Source of the DNA: Odontocerum albicorne
Lineage: Eukaryota; Arthropoda; Insecta; Trichoptera; Odontoceridae
Direction of reading: 5' to 3'
DNA: 64,000 bases
Assembly (NCBI GenBank): GCA_949825065.1
Contig: OX463849.1
Coordinates: forward strand, 35,359,199-35,423,198
The position numbers and the translations under genes were made by a program. The notes under the pieces were generated by a model that was not told the origin of the DNA, did no database searches, and saw nothing but the letters and a program-made list of their open reading frames with translations. Shown piece after piece: positions 1 to 12,509 of the stretch (position 1 is the stretch's first letter; each line of letters begins with the position of its first letter).

Positions 1-482
1 TGACACAATGTAACGAAAAATTAAATGGCGCGAAAGGGTCAAAAATTTCACCGTTTTCAACCCTTCAACGTAGGTACCGCTCCATGATATTAGCATATAT
101 AATCGGTTTCTATAGACAATAGAGGCGATCTTGGCATATAAATGGCCCTTAAACGACCAAAAGAGGGACACTTCCCATTCATATCCCATTCACACTGAAC
201 ATTAACACATTTGTCCCGGTATAAATTAATGTACCGAATGTGTTTAATTAAGATATGTGATGTGCCACTTGTGGTACGTGTAACGAGGAACAAATGTTGA
301 ATGTACCTGCTCGTATTTTTTTAATAATTAGTATGTGAAGTGTTGGAATGTAGTGTTAATTATTTTGAAGGGTTAAACGGTCACCGGACAAACTTTTGAA
401 AAACGAGCCAAGTTTTAAAAGTTAAAATATTGGTATATTTTTATGCAAACGTTTATTTATTATTTATTAGCATACATATAAA
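1..482. other. AT-rich DNA, nothing recognised
   Basis: No supported gene, repeat or RNA was seen. The short open frames here have no recognisable protein character. Confidence 0.5.
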
Positions 483-790
483 ACATAACTTATTTAGACC
501 AGTGAAGTTTCCATAGAGAATTATATATAAAAAAATCACACTTAGACGTAAAACAAAAAAAATTTTATTAATCGATATATAATTTTAAAAAAGGAGAAAA
601 TTCTAGAATGGAGAGAGATAGAAACAAAAGTCGAATCAAAAAGAAAACAAAGGCATTTAAGAATAAGCAGGGTGTGCCGTTCGCCATTATGTAAATCAAA
701 ATGTAGCAAAATATTTATTTGATCTTCTTTCACACGAAGCCATTAAAATCCTAAACAAGACCAATTCAAAGAATTCCATATTGAACACTT
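483..790 (+). repeat. Dispersed repeat, copy 1 (partner near 61.33-61.61 kb)
   Basis: The segment aligns by eye along its length with the segment near 61331-61610. Shared blocks include AACATAACTTA, CCATAGA, CACTTAGA, GTAGCAAAATA and AATTCC..ATTGAAC. The two copies differ by many substitutions and indels, so the duplication is old. No terminal inverted repeats or coding capacity were seen, and the class is unknown. Confidence 0.55.
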
Positions 791-1089
791 TTACTGATAA
801 ATTATAAAATATTGATAGTAAAAAGACAATTTTAAAACGCCCTTTAAAGATCATTCTCTCCTGAAGGGCGCTTTAACTCAGGAAACAAACCTTCTCTTCT
901 TGAAAAACAAGTATTACAAAAAATACATTAAATTGTATTTTAGAATGTAAAGTTGGTGGCAGCGAACATTGGATTAGGTACTTTCCCGAATCGAAAAACA
1001 TTTAGAAAAATATTTATGGTAAGAAAACCGCAGAAAACGCACAACAAACTACGAAGAAACCTTTATAGATCCTTCAATATATGATAGTA

Positions 1090-1190
1090 ACACATTCGCC
1101 TTTAGGTGTGAAGTATTAATATATAATCATAATATGTTGTTTATAGTTAAGGCATTAACGTTGTGGAGGTTTAAAGACATTGTTTGATAA
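1090..1190 (+). repeat. Short repeat shared with the flank of a foldback at 53.5 kb
   Basis: The stretch around TTATAGTTAAGG and GTGGAGGTTTAA is the reverse complement of the sequence at 53487-53534, just outside foldback M9. This suggests a larger dispersed element of which M9 is part. The boundaries are uncertain. Confidence 0.4.
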
Positions 1191-1430
1191 AAATAAATTA
1201 CAATATAATCATAAATTTTGATAAGACCTCCAAAAAGGGTCTTATTTAAATACTTCCTAAAGCTGCAAACGTCACCCAGATATCTAACACTTAGAGGCCG
1301 ACCATTCCACGACAAGAGATCAGCCACGTCATGAATACTCAACACTATTGAATAGATTCGGAATAATAAATTAATTAGATGAAGACGAGATGACATCACA
1401 GTTTCACAACTTATCTGACAGACATCCCAT

Positions 1431-3133
1431 TAAGGGGTTTGAAAACAAAGACAGTTTTAAAATTAATCAATGTTAGTATTTTTATGCTAATAGAGCCAAG
1501 GTATTTAGATTGGTCTTCTTACTTTTAAAACCAGCTACACTTAATGAAAATTTAGTTTGAATGAAGTTGGTCATTGAACTATTTTTTTTAATAAATTGTT
1601 AAATTTAGGCACTATAAATTTAGACACTATAATACAATAGATATATCCGTTTAATTCACGTAGCAAAAAGAATCCATATAATTTAAAGTTACGTACTTCA
1701 TTGCTCTTAATAATATAATAACATATATTTAACCCCGATTAACCGTTGTTACGCAATTCTCATGTTTCCATTCAAACAGAACTAATATGTTTAACTTATT
1801 AAGCACAAAAAACAACCTGCTTTTTTGTATTTTTACAATGTTTCCAAAAAGGGTGGATTCTTTACAAAAGCATCATTATAACATCATTTTTGGGGGAAAC
1901 GGGATGAAATGGAAAATAATATGGGGTAAACGGGGGTTAGCGAAACACAAAATACTGTAAAATTAGATAAAAAAATGTTTCTAATCTTCTTATTAGGGGA
2001 AGACATCTGTCATGGTACATGAGTAATGTTTTATTGCGAGATTAATCAAATATCCACGAAAAGCTCAAATGTTCTCATGCAATTTCTGTTTGATTTATTT
2101 TAATCAATTAGGTAGAAAGTTTATTAGGCAAAATTTCCAATTGGTCTAAGTAATATGGTTTCTTTTTTTACGGGAAAATAAAGCAAAAATCAGAAGTATT
2201 ACAGTTTTTATTATCTTTATCAGTAATAAATAACATCCTAAAATCAATATGAATTAAACCAAATACACATCAAAACACTTCATTGCACGCATTTTAGTTT
2301 GTGACGTAACAACTCCCGACGAAATTTAACTGCCGTATTTGTTCATACAACCGTGTATGATTATATACCTATAAACCCGCGTTATAAGTAATGGGTTTTC
2401 GTCCGATTTTAATTGTTTTTTTTTAACTTAAAGCATTTTATTACGAGTACTGTATACACCAAACAAGACACTCCGTGTAATCCGCCCACATTATATAAAT
2501 GATTTGTGCCACCACATCAAAGTCACTAATGCAATTATACTATAAAAGTCAACATAATAAAATAAATTTAAAAAACGATAATTTTAGTCAATTTAAAGAT
2601 TCGACTGATTAAACTTTAAAAATTTAACAATCGATCAATATGTTAAATGAAAAAGTTCTTTGAAGAAAGATGAAATGCAATATCCATTAGACGCGGTCAA
2701 GATATGGCGTTTTGTAAAACAACCGAAAACACACGATCTATAGTTTCATCATCCAGTCCACACATGATACTTATTTGTGTATCAAATGACAATGTTATAA
2801 GGAAAAAATGTGGAATGCAATAAAAATAATTGTGTTTACTAAAATTCTCATGATGAATCATTTTTTTATTTTACTAACGACACCCCCCCTTCCGTTACAT
2901 ATTAATTTCATACATGGAAACACTATTAACTTTCATTGATGAACATATGTTATAATAACATAGTACTCTTAGAGTGAATATATGTCTTTTGGTGCCTCAT
3001 TGAGTTTGTTTCCTTTTCCAATTCGCTGTTCAATATTTCGTTCCAACTTTTCGTCGTCTGAGAACATACTTCCCAAATAGCAGTTCATTTATTTTTGTTA
3101 GCTATATTTATTTTTTACATTTCATTTTTCAAA
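1431..3133. other. AT-rich intergenic DNA
   Basis: No gene, RNA or clear repeat was recognised. Short A/T homopolymer runs are common. Confidence 0.5.
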
Positions 3134-3420
3134 ATGTCGTAGTCTTGATCCAACCACATTTTCTGTTTACTCCTCTACCACCCCTTCTACTCACATTTAC
3201 AATGTTAATTTGTTTTGTTCATTCGTTCTACATGTCCAAACCACCTCAAAGTCCTCTTCTTGATCTTACTCAACGTATAAGCCTTAAGTACGCTTTCATC
3301 CCCGATATCTACATTTCACAGCATTTTACTACGATCATGCATTTCTACAGCATTTATTCGGCTTCTTCAGTCGTTTTTCCACGTCCACGTTTCACTTCCA
3401 TACATCAAAGTTGGCACTAG
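3134..3420 (-). pseudogene. LINE-A reverse transcriptase, C-terminal fragment
   Basis: Read on the minus strand, the segment encodes a decayed LINE ORF2 C-terminus. An LMYGSE-W like block is followed by a WFGHVERMN-like block and then a WLDQ-like block, with stops and frame breaks. The same order occurs in the copies at 21.2-21.65, 51.8-52.15, 52.2-52.6 and 55.9-56.2 kb. The plus-strand open frame here is a shadow. It is truncated before the family's usual 3' tail. Confidence 0.6.
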
Positions 3421-5480
3421 AATACAATAGTGGACTATGAACTTGTCAGAGTTTGACACTGTCATGTTTGAGAATATATGTTTTAATGTCCTGTTGACTT
3501 TGTTTCCTATCAAGTATATTAATATATAACGTACATGTATTTATAACATTAAAATATGTGTAAAACTCTATCATTTTCTCTCTAATACGATTGTTTTTTC
3601 TATCACCAAAATATCCCACATCCGTTTCACAATGTCCGATGAAGGAGTAAGGTGTTCCAAAGTCGGATCAATACTCAAAGCACAAATCATTAACAGTGTG
3701 TTTCCTGTCGTTCGATATAATTTTTTTATAATCTAAGAAAATACTACCAAAATAGCAGAGTTCCTTAACCGGCTGTTATCTTGCATTGTTTTTCCATAAA
3801 CCATTTGCTTTTCCTTTCTCACTTTTCTATCATCATGGCTTCAGATTTCGCAACATTCAAAGTGGAAAACAATATTTCAAACACAGGTTGTCTCCTGTAT
3901 GAATGAATCAATAAAAAAGCACCTCGTTTTCAATCAACTCCAATATATTGGGAATATATGTTAAATGTGTCATTACGCATTACCTAGTCATTTATAAACA
4001 TCTCACTGCTCGTAATGACTTATGCTTCAACGAGTTTTTTTCAAAGCGATCACCCTTCATTACGAAATTCAATTCCTGCACATGGCGACAAATGACATAA
4101 GTCAAAATATTTTCAATGTTATCCATTAAATACAATCAGCGATCCATTACTCCTTCGTTGACAAATGGTACCAAATCGACAGATCCAAAATACGCCTGAT
4201 CGGTTTCGTTTTAATACAATATATCGATCGCAAAAATCTAAAAATCAAATTTATTTCTTTATTACATTCTTTGTATTTTATTGACTAAGGTACACACCCA
4301 GAAGTCTCATTAACAATTGTACAACCGGTCGTAAACTATCAAAGATCGTAATTTAAAGATTCGTCTATTGTCAAATTTGACAGGTTTAAATTTCTAAGCG
4401 GGGAAAAAAATGCGTGCGCAGAATTTAAAATGTTACCATTATAACACATAACAAAATGCGGAAAGTTTTTCGGTAGCATAGACAAACCAAACATTTACTC
4501 TCACGGTCAATTCATAAAGATCAAGGACCGTGTATAATTACGACACATTTCTACCTCCGTATCACAAAAAGATTTTAAAATCAAATAAATAAAACCCCTC
4601 ACATATGAAAGGGTTGATTAGATTTCGCGGATGTACCAACCTTTTGTCATTTTTTTTATTTCAATTTAAAATAACCGACCCTTCTGTAACCGATGTCCAA
4701 ATGCTTTTTGCTCTTAACAAAGCGCACTGATATTTGAAGTTAAGGATTTAACACCCTTTTAACTAAAATTATTTTTCTTACTTGAACAATTTACTTATGT
4801 ACAAACGCAGTTTTATTGCCATACGAATATACTCGTAGATATATATTTTGAATTTATATTATACTCTTAAGTTAATACTGACCCAGTGATAAAAAAATAG
4901 TTTTTTTTACATATTTTGACTTGTCGGGATTTTGATATTTTGGGATTTCAACTTGTCGGGATTTGTATCTGTCACTAAACAGAAAAATGGAAACAAGTTG
5001 ATTGACCGGTTAATTATGAATTAATTTTTATTTGCTAATTTAGCTTTTACTTAATCTTTTATTAATTATTAAAAAAGAGGTGAATATATAGTAGTGAACG
5101 TGCTAAATCAATCTTTTTGTATTAAAATAGACTGTTAAAGTCACCATTTGAAGGAAACTTAACTAAGGGTTATTTTTTAAATATCAATTTATTCTGAATA
5201 TATCATATGTAGGGAAAATGGTACTCGAAAGTTTTAAAAGTCGAAAAACAACGTCTTTCGGATAGATAATCAGTTATATTTTGAATTTTGCTCATGTCAT
5301 CGATTTATTAATAAAGCTTTTATTGTTATACGTATTTTTTTAATTCAGTCGATTAAGTTTTTTTTACATAACTTTAAAATTTCAAGAATTTTTATATAAA
5401 ATACTTCAAGCTTAAATAACTTTCTATGAATAAATATATGTGGCAACTCTGTTCTGATTTAATCGTAATCCTATTCCGTT
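3421..5480. other. AT-rich intergenic DNA
   Basis: No gene recognised. A small local duplication of CTTGTCGGGATTT occurs near 4920-4965. The rest shows no structure I can support. Confidence 0.5.
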
Positions 5481-5583
5481 TGTAAGATTTGTTATTGTGT
5501 TAACCCGTCCCGAAATGGCACGCGCTATTTTCTACTTTAATTTGACAATAGATTGACAACAAATCAAATTGCACAACGCTCGG

Positions 5584-5590
5584 TATAAAT
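5584..5590 (+). promoter_or_regulatory. Candidate TATA box in a GC-richer patch
   Basis: TATAAAT is followed by a short GC-richer, CpG-containing stretch (about 5594-5612), which is unusual in this AT-rich stretch. A promoter is possible, but no downstream coding exon was identified, so this is weak. Confidence 0.15.
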
Positions 5591-5619
5591 GCACGAGCGT
5601 CGCGCATGTGAATACATTA

Positions 5620-7569
5620 AATGCGGTTCATTGTTAAAATCTGTAAAATTTCATACTTAATATGTATCACCTACCGAATAAAATTTACATGGGTAGGTAC
5701 CTACCAATTCAAACTACTGCAATTGAATTATAAAACATTAAAATTGATCGGATTTATTCCAGAAATGCTTTATATCTCAAATCGATAAAAATAAATCAAC
5801 TATTTTATTTCTCATTTATTTTCTTCTTTTTAATACGTCTAAAAGTTTTTATTATTTAACACTTTCATATAAATACATATTTTATTAATGTAATCTACAA
5901 TATATGAAGAACCATAAGTCTATACCTTTATACAAATTTATTATTAAAGAACTAACATACACGGCTAATCTAATAGCTGTATTATAACTAACTTAATTTT
6001 AATTTCAAACATGTATTTTTAAATTTTTAACGATCTTAATATTTAACTTCTTAGAAATAGTTAACACCTACGCACTAACTCATAACTAGATAAAAATTAT
6101 TAAAACGAATTATTTTTGTGTTTACGTATATAAAATACATCTAACCGATATATTGCTTTAAAATACTTAACTTCGAAATATATTTATTATCGGTATCCAT
6201 GACTGTCTTAAATTAAGGAAATGAAAATAATATTTGAGTATGTTATATGTAACAAATGTATAATCAAAGAAAAAAAGAAAAAAATGGGAGCTATATAAGA
6301 GTTGAAATAAATAATGCCTCCTTTGGTTTTCTTAAATATCGATAAGCACGTTTGATTGAGACAGAAAAATCGTTACAAAGTCGAGCCGAATGAACCGCAA
6401 AAGATAATGAGTAGAATGATGTGTGATGCGTTGATATACAAATGATTCTGCCTCCACTGGATCGGAGGGACAATCTATTCTCAGAAGAAAAAAAGATCGA
6501 TCTAATGCTGAGAACAACATGTACTTATTATAATATATTCAAGAAGAAGAACACTCCAAAGATGTTGCCAGAACGTAGAGATTTTTTTGCTGCACAGAAA
6601 TATAATCATAATGTTTAGGCTAAAATTCAACCCAAAACAAATATTTTGGAATATCAAACATCCCCGTAATCAATTTTGTATTCAACCCATTAAGAAAAAT
6701 AAAATATTTCTTGATGATATCACCGTGTAGAGCGCTAACTAATTTATCTTAACCAAATTGAAAGAAAAAACAGCACAGCAAACTTCGAATAAAGAACAGG
6801 GTTGATTCGATATATTAAAGCATTTTTGAGCTGTGCTCAATACTGCGTTACTTAATCTTATATACTTAAACTATTTTACAATTTAAAAATTAATCACAAC
6901 AAAAATAAAACATACCGATTATCCTGCTGCTTTTAAACGTGGTGGATACATTGAATCTCTTTTATATAATTTAGTTTTATTCAATGAATTAAAAAAAAAT
7001 AGTATGTAAACTAGAAAACGAAGTATTGAGCATAGTTTAAATGTACTTAATGTTTATCATGTAGTTTTTTACAATTGGTTGAAATAAATTTCCCGTATTA
7101 TAGTTGAAAATGGAATTCTACAACAATAATATCAATTCAAATAACAATTTATCTCAGTTTACGCAACTTTACAGGAAAGCGTTTTAAGAATTTTAATAAA
7201 TCTAAATAAGTGTTATAAAAAATATGATTGAAATCAGTATTATTTTTTTGTTTTCGTGAAATTAAAAATGTTGTTAGCAACTTCTTTTTTTCAGCGTATA
7301 TTAAATCAGTTTACTACTTTTGATATAGCGCGGTTGTTATACATAACATTTAGTGCTCCGTTTGCCTTATTTTTAAATAAAGTATTTACGAAACAACTTA
7401 TGAAAAACATTTTTGTCTTGTCGAACCAATGGAAATACAGAAAATTTTAAATATGTATAGCATTTTTATTCATCCCCTCATACGATTACAGGTTATTTGA
7501 TAAATTAGACTGCTTAGATATAATGTCATGTACATTATTAAATTACTTTTTTGACAAACTTTTTAATTT
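5620..7569. other. AT-rich intergenic DNA
   Basis: Nothing supported. Open frames near 6291-6520 and 7256-7450 are AT-driven, with no recognisable protein features. Confidence 0.5.
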
Positions 7570-7570
7570 G

Positions 7571-7695
7571 TAATAATAATAATAAAAGGGCAATTTATAT
7601 AGCGACGTTTAGAGAGTCAACTCTTACATAAGGCGCTGCAACTCGAGACTCGAGCCCACTATTATTAACAGATTAAAAATGTACAAAATAAATAT
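7571..7695 (-). repeat. R4 repeat copy with ATT-rich tail
   Basis: On the minus strand this reads as a segment with a GGGCTCGAGTC-like block, then TATATAAATTGCC, then a (TTATTA) tail. Related copies lie at 18.09, 26.51, 37.02, 49.51 and 59.69 kb in both orientations. The recurrent 3' end suggests a retroposon (LINE or SINE) tail, and the GGTTCGA-like block may be a tRNA B box. Confidence 0.55.
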
Positions 7696-7699
7696 ACAA

Positions 7700-10205
7700 A
7701 TATAAATTGGATATAAGGATTGGAAGGTAGCAAACGCTGCAATTATTAATTTGTGAATATCCCAACACCCACTAGTTCTTATAAAATACCACGCATCAAC
7801 GACCAAAATTTAATCGTACGAGGTCCAAACCTTGACAGTAAGTGTAATATAAAAGAAAATTTACCTCAAATCAAGTGTGAACACAAATAATAATCTGCAC
7901 TCTACAATGAAAGGGTTCCAATAAATACAGTTATGCCAGCTGGAAATTTATTTAGCGTAAGAGATGAGGTTTTAAAGTACAATGCTTTAAATTCATTTAA
8001 AATTCGAGGGGTACGGCCATTAAACAGCTCATACATTTATAACTCTTTTCATAAATTGGTATAAGGAACAAAATCGCTTGAAAATTTCGCTTGAATTTAC
8101 ACTTATATCATTTTAAAGTCATTGGTGCGCATTCTGATGACTTAAATCGAACAAATCGGACTAAAATAATTTGCCACCATCAATTTTAGAATATTTTAAT
8201 ACCATTGTAAAAAGGGGCGTATTTTTTATTCTCGTGTGGCAATATTTTTTATTTGAATTTAGAATTCAGTACGAATTCCTTGGCATATACAGGTCCTCTT
8301 CAAAGACAGTGGCACCAATTGATGAATCTCAATATGTACTCGTAGAATAAAACAGAGAATGATATAAAACAAAAGGTTACCTCGAAAGTAATTTTATATA
8401 AAATTCGTAGCGATTAATGTAACTTAGCTTCACCAAATATTCGTCGGTGCCGATTTTCGATATTTTCAGTATCTAGCAATCTCTTGTGACGTAGAACGCC
8501 GGTTATTCTCGATCAGAGCTAAGATTCGGTCGTCATCAGTGGTAACCGACCTTTCTGAGAGAACATCATCTTCGAGTAGCGTATCCCTATTCGAATTTTA
8601 AACCACATTTGAGATACTTGATCGCTTAATTCGTCATAGCTACACCATACACTGCACTTTTTTTTTCTTTTGCGGTAGTAAAAAGCATCAAGTTCAATCT
8701 TCAAAATGATGTAAATAACTGCTTTATCAATTAGGGTAAACAATGACCGAATAATGTGCAAAATCTTTCATAATTATGTACAATCAACATGTTTGGGATA
8801 AAGTTAGCAACGAAAATTTTATCCTAACGACATCTATCCGAGAAATACGAAACTTTCCAGATAATCCAACATGATGAATGAAGCATAAGTCACTGGTTCC
8901 TCTTTCTCCTCTTTCGAACTACACAATTCTTTTTGGTTTTACATTGTTTTAATTGAAGCGTTTGATTTGCAATAAAATGTTGTACCTATATACAGCGCAA
9001 TTTTGTGAGTTTACCTGGCAATTTCGACGTATGAAACTGAAGGTTATTAATACACCTTTGTAAATTATTCTGTCTGAACAATATTTTCAGACGCTATAAG
9101 GAATTGAATCCAAATGCCTAGTACGGAAGGTAATAATATAATTAAGATATCTGAAAGAAACATTTTTAAGGATATTCTCGTTATGTATGAAATAGCAAGA
9201 ATATTTACAACTTTTTTGAATAAAAAAAACTACTGCTCTTAATTATTTCATATGATGATGGGGTTATTATAACCTGGCATGTTAAAGGAATAAACATTTA
9301 AAAAAATGGTTTCATATTCAGAATGATTGTTTATGTGTAATTTTCTATGAAAACTTCACTAATCTAGATTAAATCATGTATGATATATTTAATGTACTTA
9401 AAAAACTTGGTTTTCTAATAAATAATTAATAAAAAAAATGATTTATAAATTACGATTCATAATATTAAGGGGCTCATTTTTATTTTTAATCATAAAAAAG
9501 ACATCAAAAATGGAATAAAAATTCTTAATGTAAATAACTGAGATAGAAAAGTAATATTGTATTTATTTGATCATTTACTTATATTTTTTTATTTGATTCG
9601 AAAAAAATGTCTATAAGAACTACTTAAGACCACGACGGCCCCTTGAATGTATCGCCAACGCGCATTGCACACGTTGTACTTTAAAATATACCGGCCCTGT
9701 CAGCATGCTCAGACGCCTGTTCCAATTTTAAAATATTGACAGATAACTTCTACTCAATAAAGCATTCTCTTCTCTCAATACTAGAAAGGGTAAGTATTCT
9801 ATTTTTACGAGCGATACGAGAGTTATTAAATTCTTTTCCAACAAAACTTTTAGACCACATGTCATTTGTCATTTGGGCGAGTAATGGATATTAAACCTAA
9901 TAAAACATATTTCAATATATCAATACGAATTTCTCGTTCGAACATTCGATCACTACTCGTGCAATAGAATGTTACTCATTTTTTTCAATGTAACTCTTAG
10001 CTCCAAAGAAACTACGTTTGTTGATGACAAGCCTTTTTTTATTAAAAATAATGTTTTCCAATAATTATTCAACTCGACTCGACTCGAAATTTAAATTGAC
10101 CACTTGATAAATAAATATAAAAAGAACTTAATTCATAAGAAAGTATTTTGTCCATTGAAGTTCATGGATTGAATAGTTTAATGTAGGTATCCAGGTTTTG
10201 TTGGT
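7700..10205. other. AT-rich intergenic DNA
   Basis: No supported gene. The minus-strand open frame at 8519-8761 has no recognisable domain. Confidence 0.5.
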
Positions 10206-10211
10206 TGCAAG

Positions 10212-10243
10212 AAATTATTGTATAGTTATAAGCCCGCGAGATA
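10212..10243 (+). repeat. Direct repeat flanking a LINE, left copy
   Basis: This 32-bp segment matches 11146-11177 at 29 of 32 positions. It abuts the A-rich 3' tail of the minus-strand LINE. It fits a target-site duplication, or one unit of an older tandem repeat, because a third related unit follows near 11199. Confidence 0.6.
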
Positions 10244-11145
10244 TATTTTTTTATTTTTTTTATCCACTTTGCACGGATTTCTCCTGTTACACAAAGAGGG
10301 TCTGCTTCTAGCATTAGCTTATTCGTTAGGAAGAATATCAGCCAGGATTCTTCTCATACTGCTAGGCGGTACCGAGAATATATCAACAGTGTCATTCAGT
10401 TGATTCAATATCTCTATACCACGCGTGACTGAGTGTTTAGCCATGATATTCGTCCTGTAAGTTGGTACGTAGAACAGAGGGTGATTCCTTGCACGGCTAT
10501 ATTTATTGGGTACATATAAACTTAGTGCTTCTAGAATCGCGGGGCAGTCAAAGCAACCTTGGAAAACTTTTATTAGGAATATCGCAATGGATTCTTGCCT
10601 TCTTGTTTCGAGGCTTCTATAGTTACACACCGTGAGAAGTTCGGCATGGTGAGCATATTTTGGGTAATGGCCCTTTGTTCTATACCATAGATATCTGAGG
10701 ATTTTATTTTGTATTTGTTCTATATTTTATTTATATTTGAGCTGGTAAGGAGCGCAAACCGTAGATGCATATTCTAATTTGGTTCTAATTAGATAATTAT
10801 ATAAGTTTCGGAGGATATCGGTGCTGTTAAATTATCTTGATATTCTCATTATAAAACCGAGTAGTTTGTAACAGTCCGATATCAAACGTGAGACATGGTT
10901 AACGAACGGGAGTCCGACATCAAAGGTTACGCCCAAATCTTTGAATTCAGAAACTGTTTCGTGCCACTCCCTGTATAGTATAGTATACTGATGGTGGATT
11001 GGTGAAAACGTTCGACTATAAGATACACAGACACATTTATTAATGTTGAAAAGAAGATGATTTTGCTCACTCCAGGAAACTAGGGAGTCTAGGTCCTGTT
11101 GTAACTGTGCACAGTCGTGATATACCATGTTTCATCCCGTAAACA
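10244..11145 (-). pseudogene. 5'-truncated LINE, ORF2 C-terminal region (Jockey/CR1-like)
   Basis: On the minus strand one frame runs from about 11128 to 10319, interrupted by only two in-frame TAA stops (one at 10832-10834, one near 10730). It encodes the end of a reverse transcriptase ORF. A block like LQQDLDSLVSWSEQN..FN.NKC leads to FKDLGVTFD, then HV and LGFI.R. Then comes a thumb and C-terminal region with a YR-LE-RR-like segment and a terminal VP..RTN segment. The 3' end carries an A-rich tail (about 10244-10262 on the minus strand). The 5' end is truncated upstream of the DCAQLQQ block, so fingers, palm and catalytic YxDD are missing. Clade assignment is from motif memory only. Confidence 0.75.
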
Positions 11146-11177
11146 AAATTATTGTATAGCTATAAGCCCGTCAGATA
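11146..11177 (+). repeat. Direct repeat flanking a LINE, right copy
   Basis: Partner of 10212-10243, with three mismatches. A third, more diverged unit occurs at about 11199-11220. Confidence 0.6.
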
Positions 11178-11404
11178 AACTATGTTTTATCATGTACACA
11201 AAATTATTGTTTAGCTATTTAATAAATAAATTAAATTAAAAGTGATTTTTTAGTAAATCATTATAGTAAATATTGTTTACCACGTGATTAAAATAATATG
11301 TGTACATAATTTGTCATGAGTAATTTAGAGACAAAAATATAATATATGTATGCGAAAATGGTTATTAAAATGCAAATTGGCTACCAACGGGATTTATATG
11401 TATA

Positions 11405-11570
11405 GTACCCGGCGGTAAGTAATACACATCGGGCTTAAGAAATAGACTGTCGCTTTGTGGAGCGACGTCTCTGTCGCACGATGCGCTAACAGTCCGTGCG
11501 ACAGAGACGACGCTCTACAAAGCGACAATCTCTTTCTTAAGCCCGATGTGTATTACTTACCGCCGGGTAC
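11405..11570. mobile_element. M1 foldback MITE, copy 1 (166 bp)
   Basis: The element begins GTACCCGGCGGTAAGTAATA and ends with the inverse. Each arm continues through a TTAAG..GACTGTCGCTTTG-like section. The centre holds a second inverted GTCTCTGTCGCAC motif. Almost the whole element can fold into one hairpin. Related full copies lie at 33758-33910 and 46513-46720, and half copies at 59.44 and 62.10 kb. It has no coding capacity; the open frame across it is incidental. Confidence 0.8.
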
Positions 11571-11744
11571 TTGTATATACATATGTTTATATCCAACTAG
11601 TATAAAAAGTTTTGTCTTATTAGAACACCTCCATCTTTTATTTGCAAAAATATCAAGTCAGTAAAATATGCATTGTATGACAAAATTTCGTCTAAAATTT
11701 ATTCCATAGAAAATCCATACAAAGATCGTAACGTTAATGGTAAA

Positions 11745-12016
11745 ACGTTTGTCTTCCAGTCCGAGAGTTGTAGGTGTATTTTCTGTCGAAACCTAGACTT
11801 TATTTTAGATTCCGGTCTCATTTTGACTTGAAGTATCTTTAAAATGTTTCAGTTTGGTTGTTAGAGAATGACACATTGCAATAAACCCATCAAGTTGTAC
11901 TTAATGCAATGGTATTATAGTATGTTCCTACTTATCTATAATATATTGCTATTTGGTTGTTAGAGATTGACACATTGCAATAAACCCATCAGGTTATACC
12001 TCATACAATGGTAGTA
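11745..12016 (+). repeat. S1 SINE with duplicated 3' portion
   Basis: A degraded tRNA-like head (GTCTTCCAGTCCGAGAGTTG) leads into the S1 body and its diagnostic tail, GCAATAAACCCATCAAGTTG. The tail unit, from TTTGGTTGTTAGAGA to GTTCCTACT, then appears a second time about 83 bp later. This is either an internal tandem duplication or a second insertion. Confidence 0.6.
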
Positions 12017-12450
12017 TAATAACATATTATGTTCCTACTCATAAATGTCTCAAAACAGGTAAAATGCGATTTCCTTTTTGCTTACATACTTTCTATTGAT
12101 ATTGCCTATTCGATGGTATGTAACGTGGTGCATAAAGATATATTAAAAGCGATATGAAATAGTAATAATAATTAAAACTCGTGGGGGGTGGGGTATGCAG
12201 AGATGATGGAAAGACGTATTATCCGTGGCATAAGCCGCTCTTATTTACGGGGATTTAACAAACAATTCCCACAGGAAATGCGGATACACTCTTGTCTACA
12301 ACTGAATGCAGGGTAAGCAAATGAATTATTTGTATTTTTTTAAACCCCATAATTTTGCCCATGACAAAAAAGTTAAATGAAATGCTGTCACATATTTTTT
12401 TATGCTTCTTTACCAAATATATTTAGTTATGCATATTCACATTTCGGGAA

Positions 12451-12509
12451 GTTCCTAAATAAAGACCACAGACGATTAGTCGTATAGTATGTGGTCTTCA
12501 TTTAGGAAC
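12451..12509. other. Short hairpin (20-bp stem, about 19-nt loop)
   Basis: GTTCCTAAATAAAGACCACA is followed 19 bases later by its inverse with one mismatch, which is a G:U pair on the minus strand. Size and shape resemble a small pre-miRNA or a minimal MITE. Expression cannot be judged. Confidence 0.5.
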
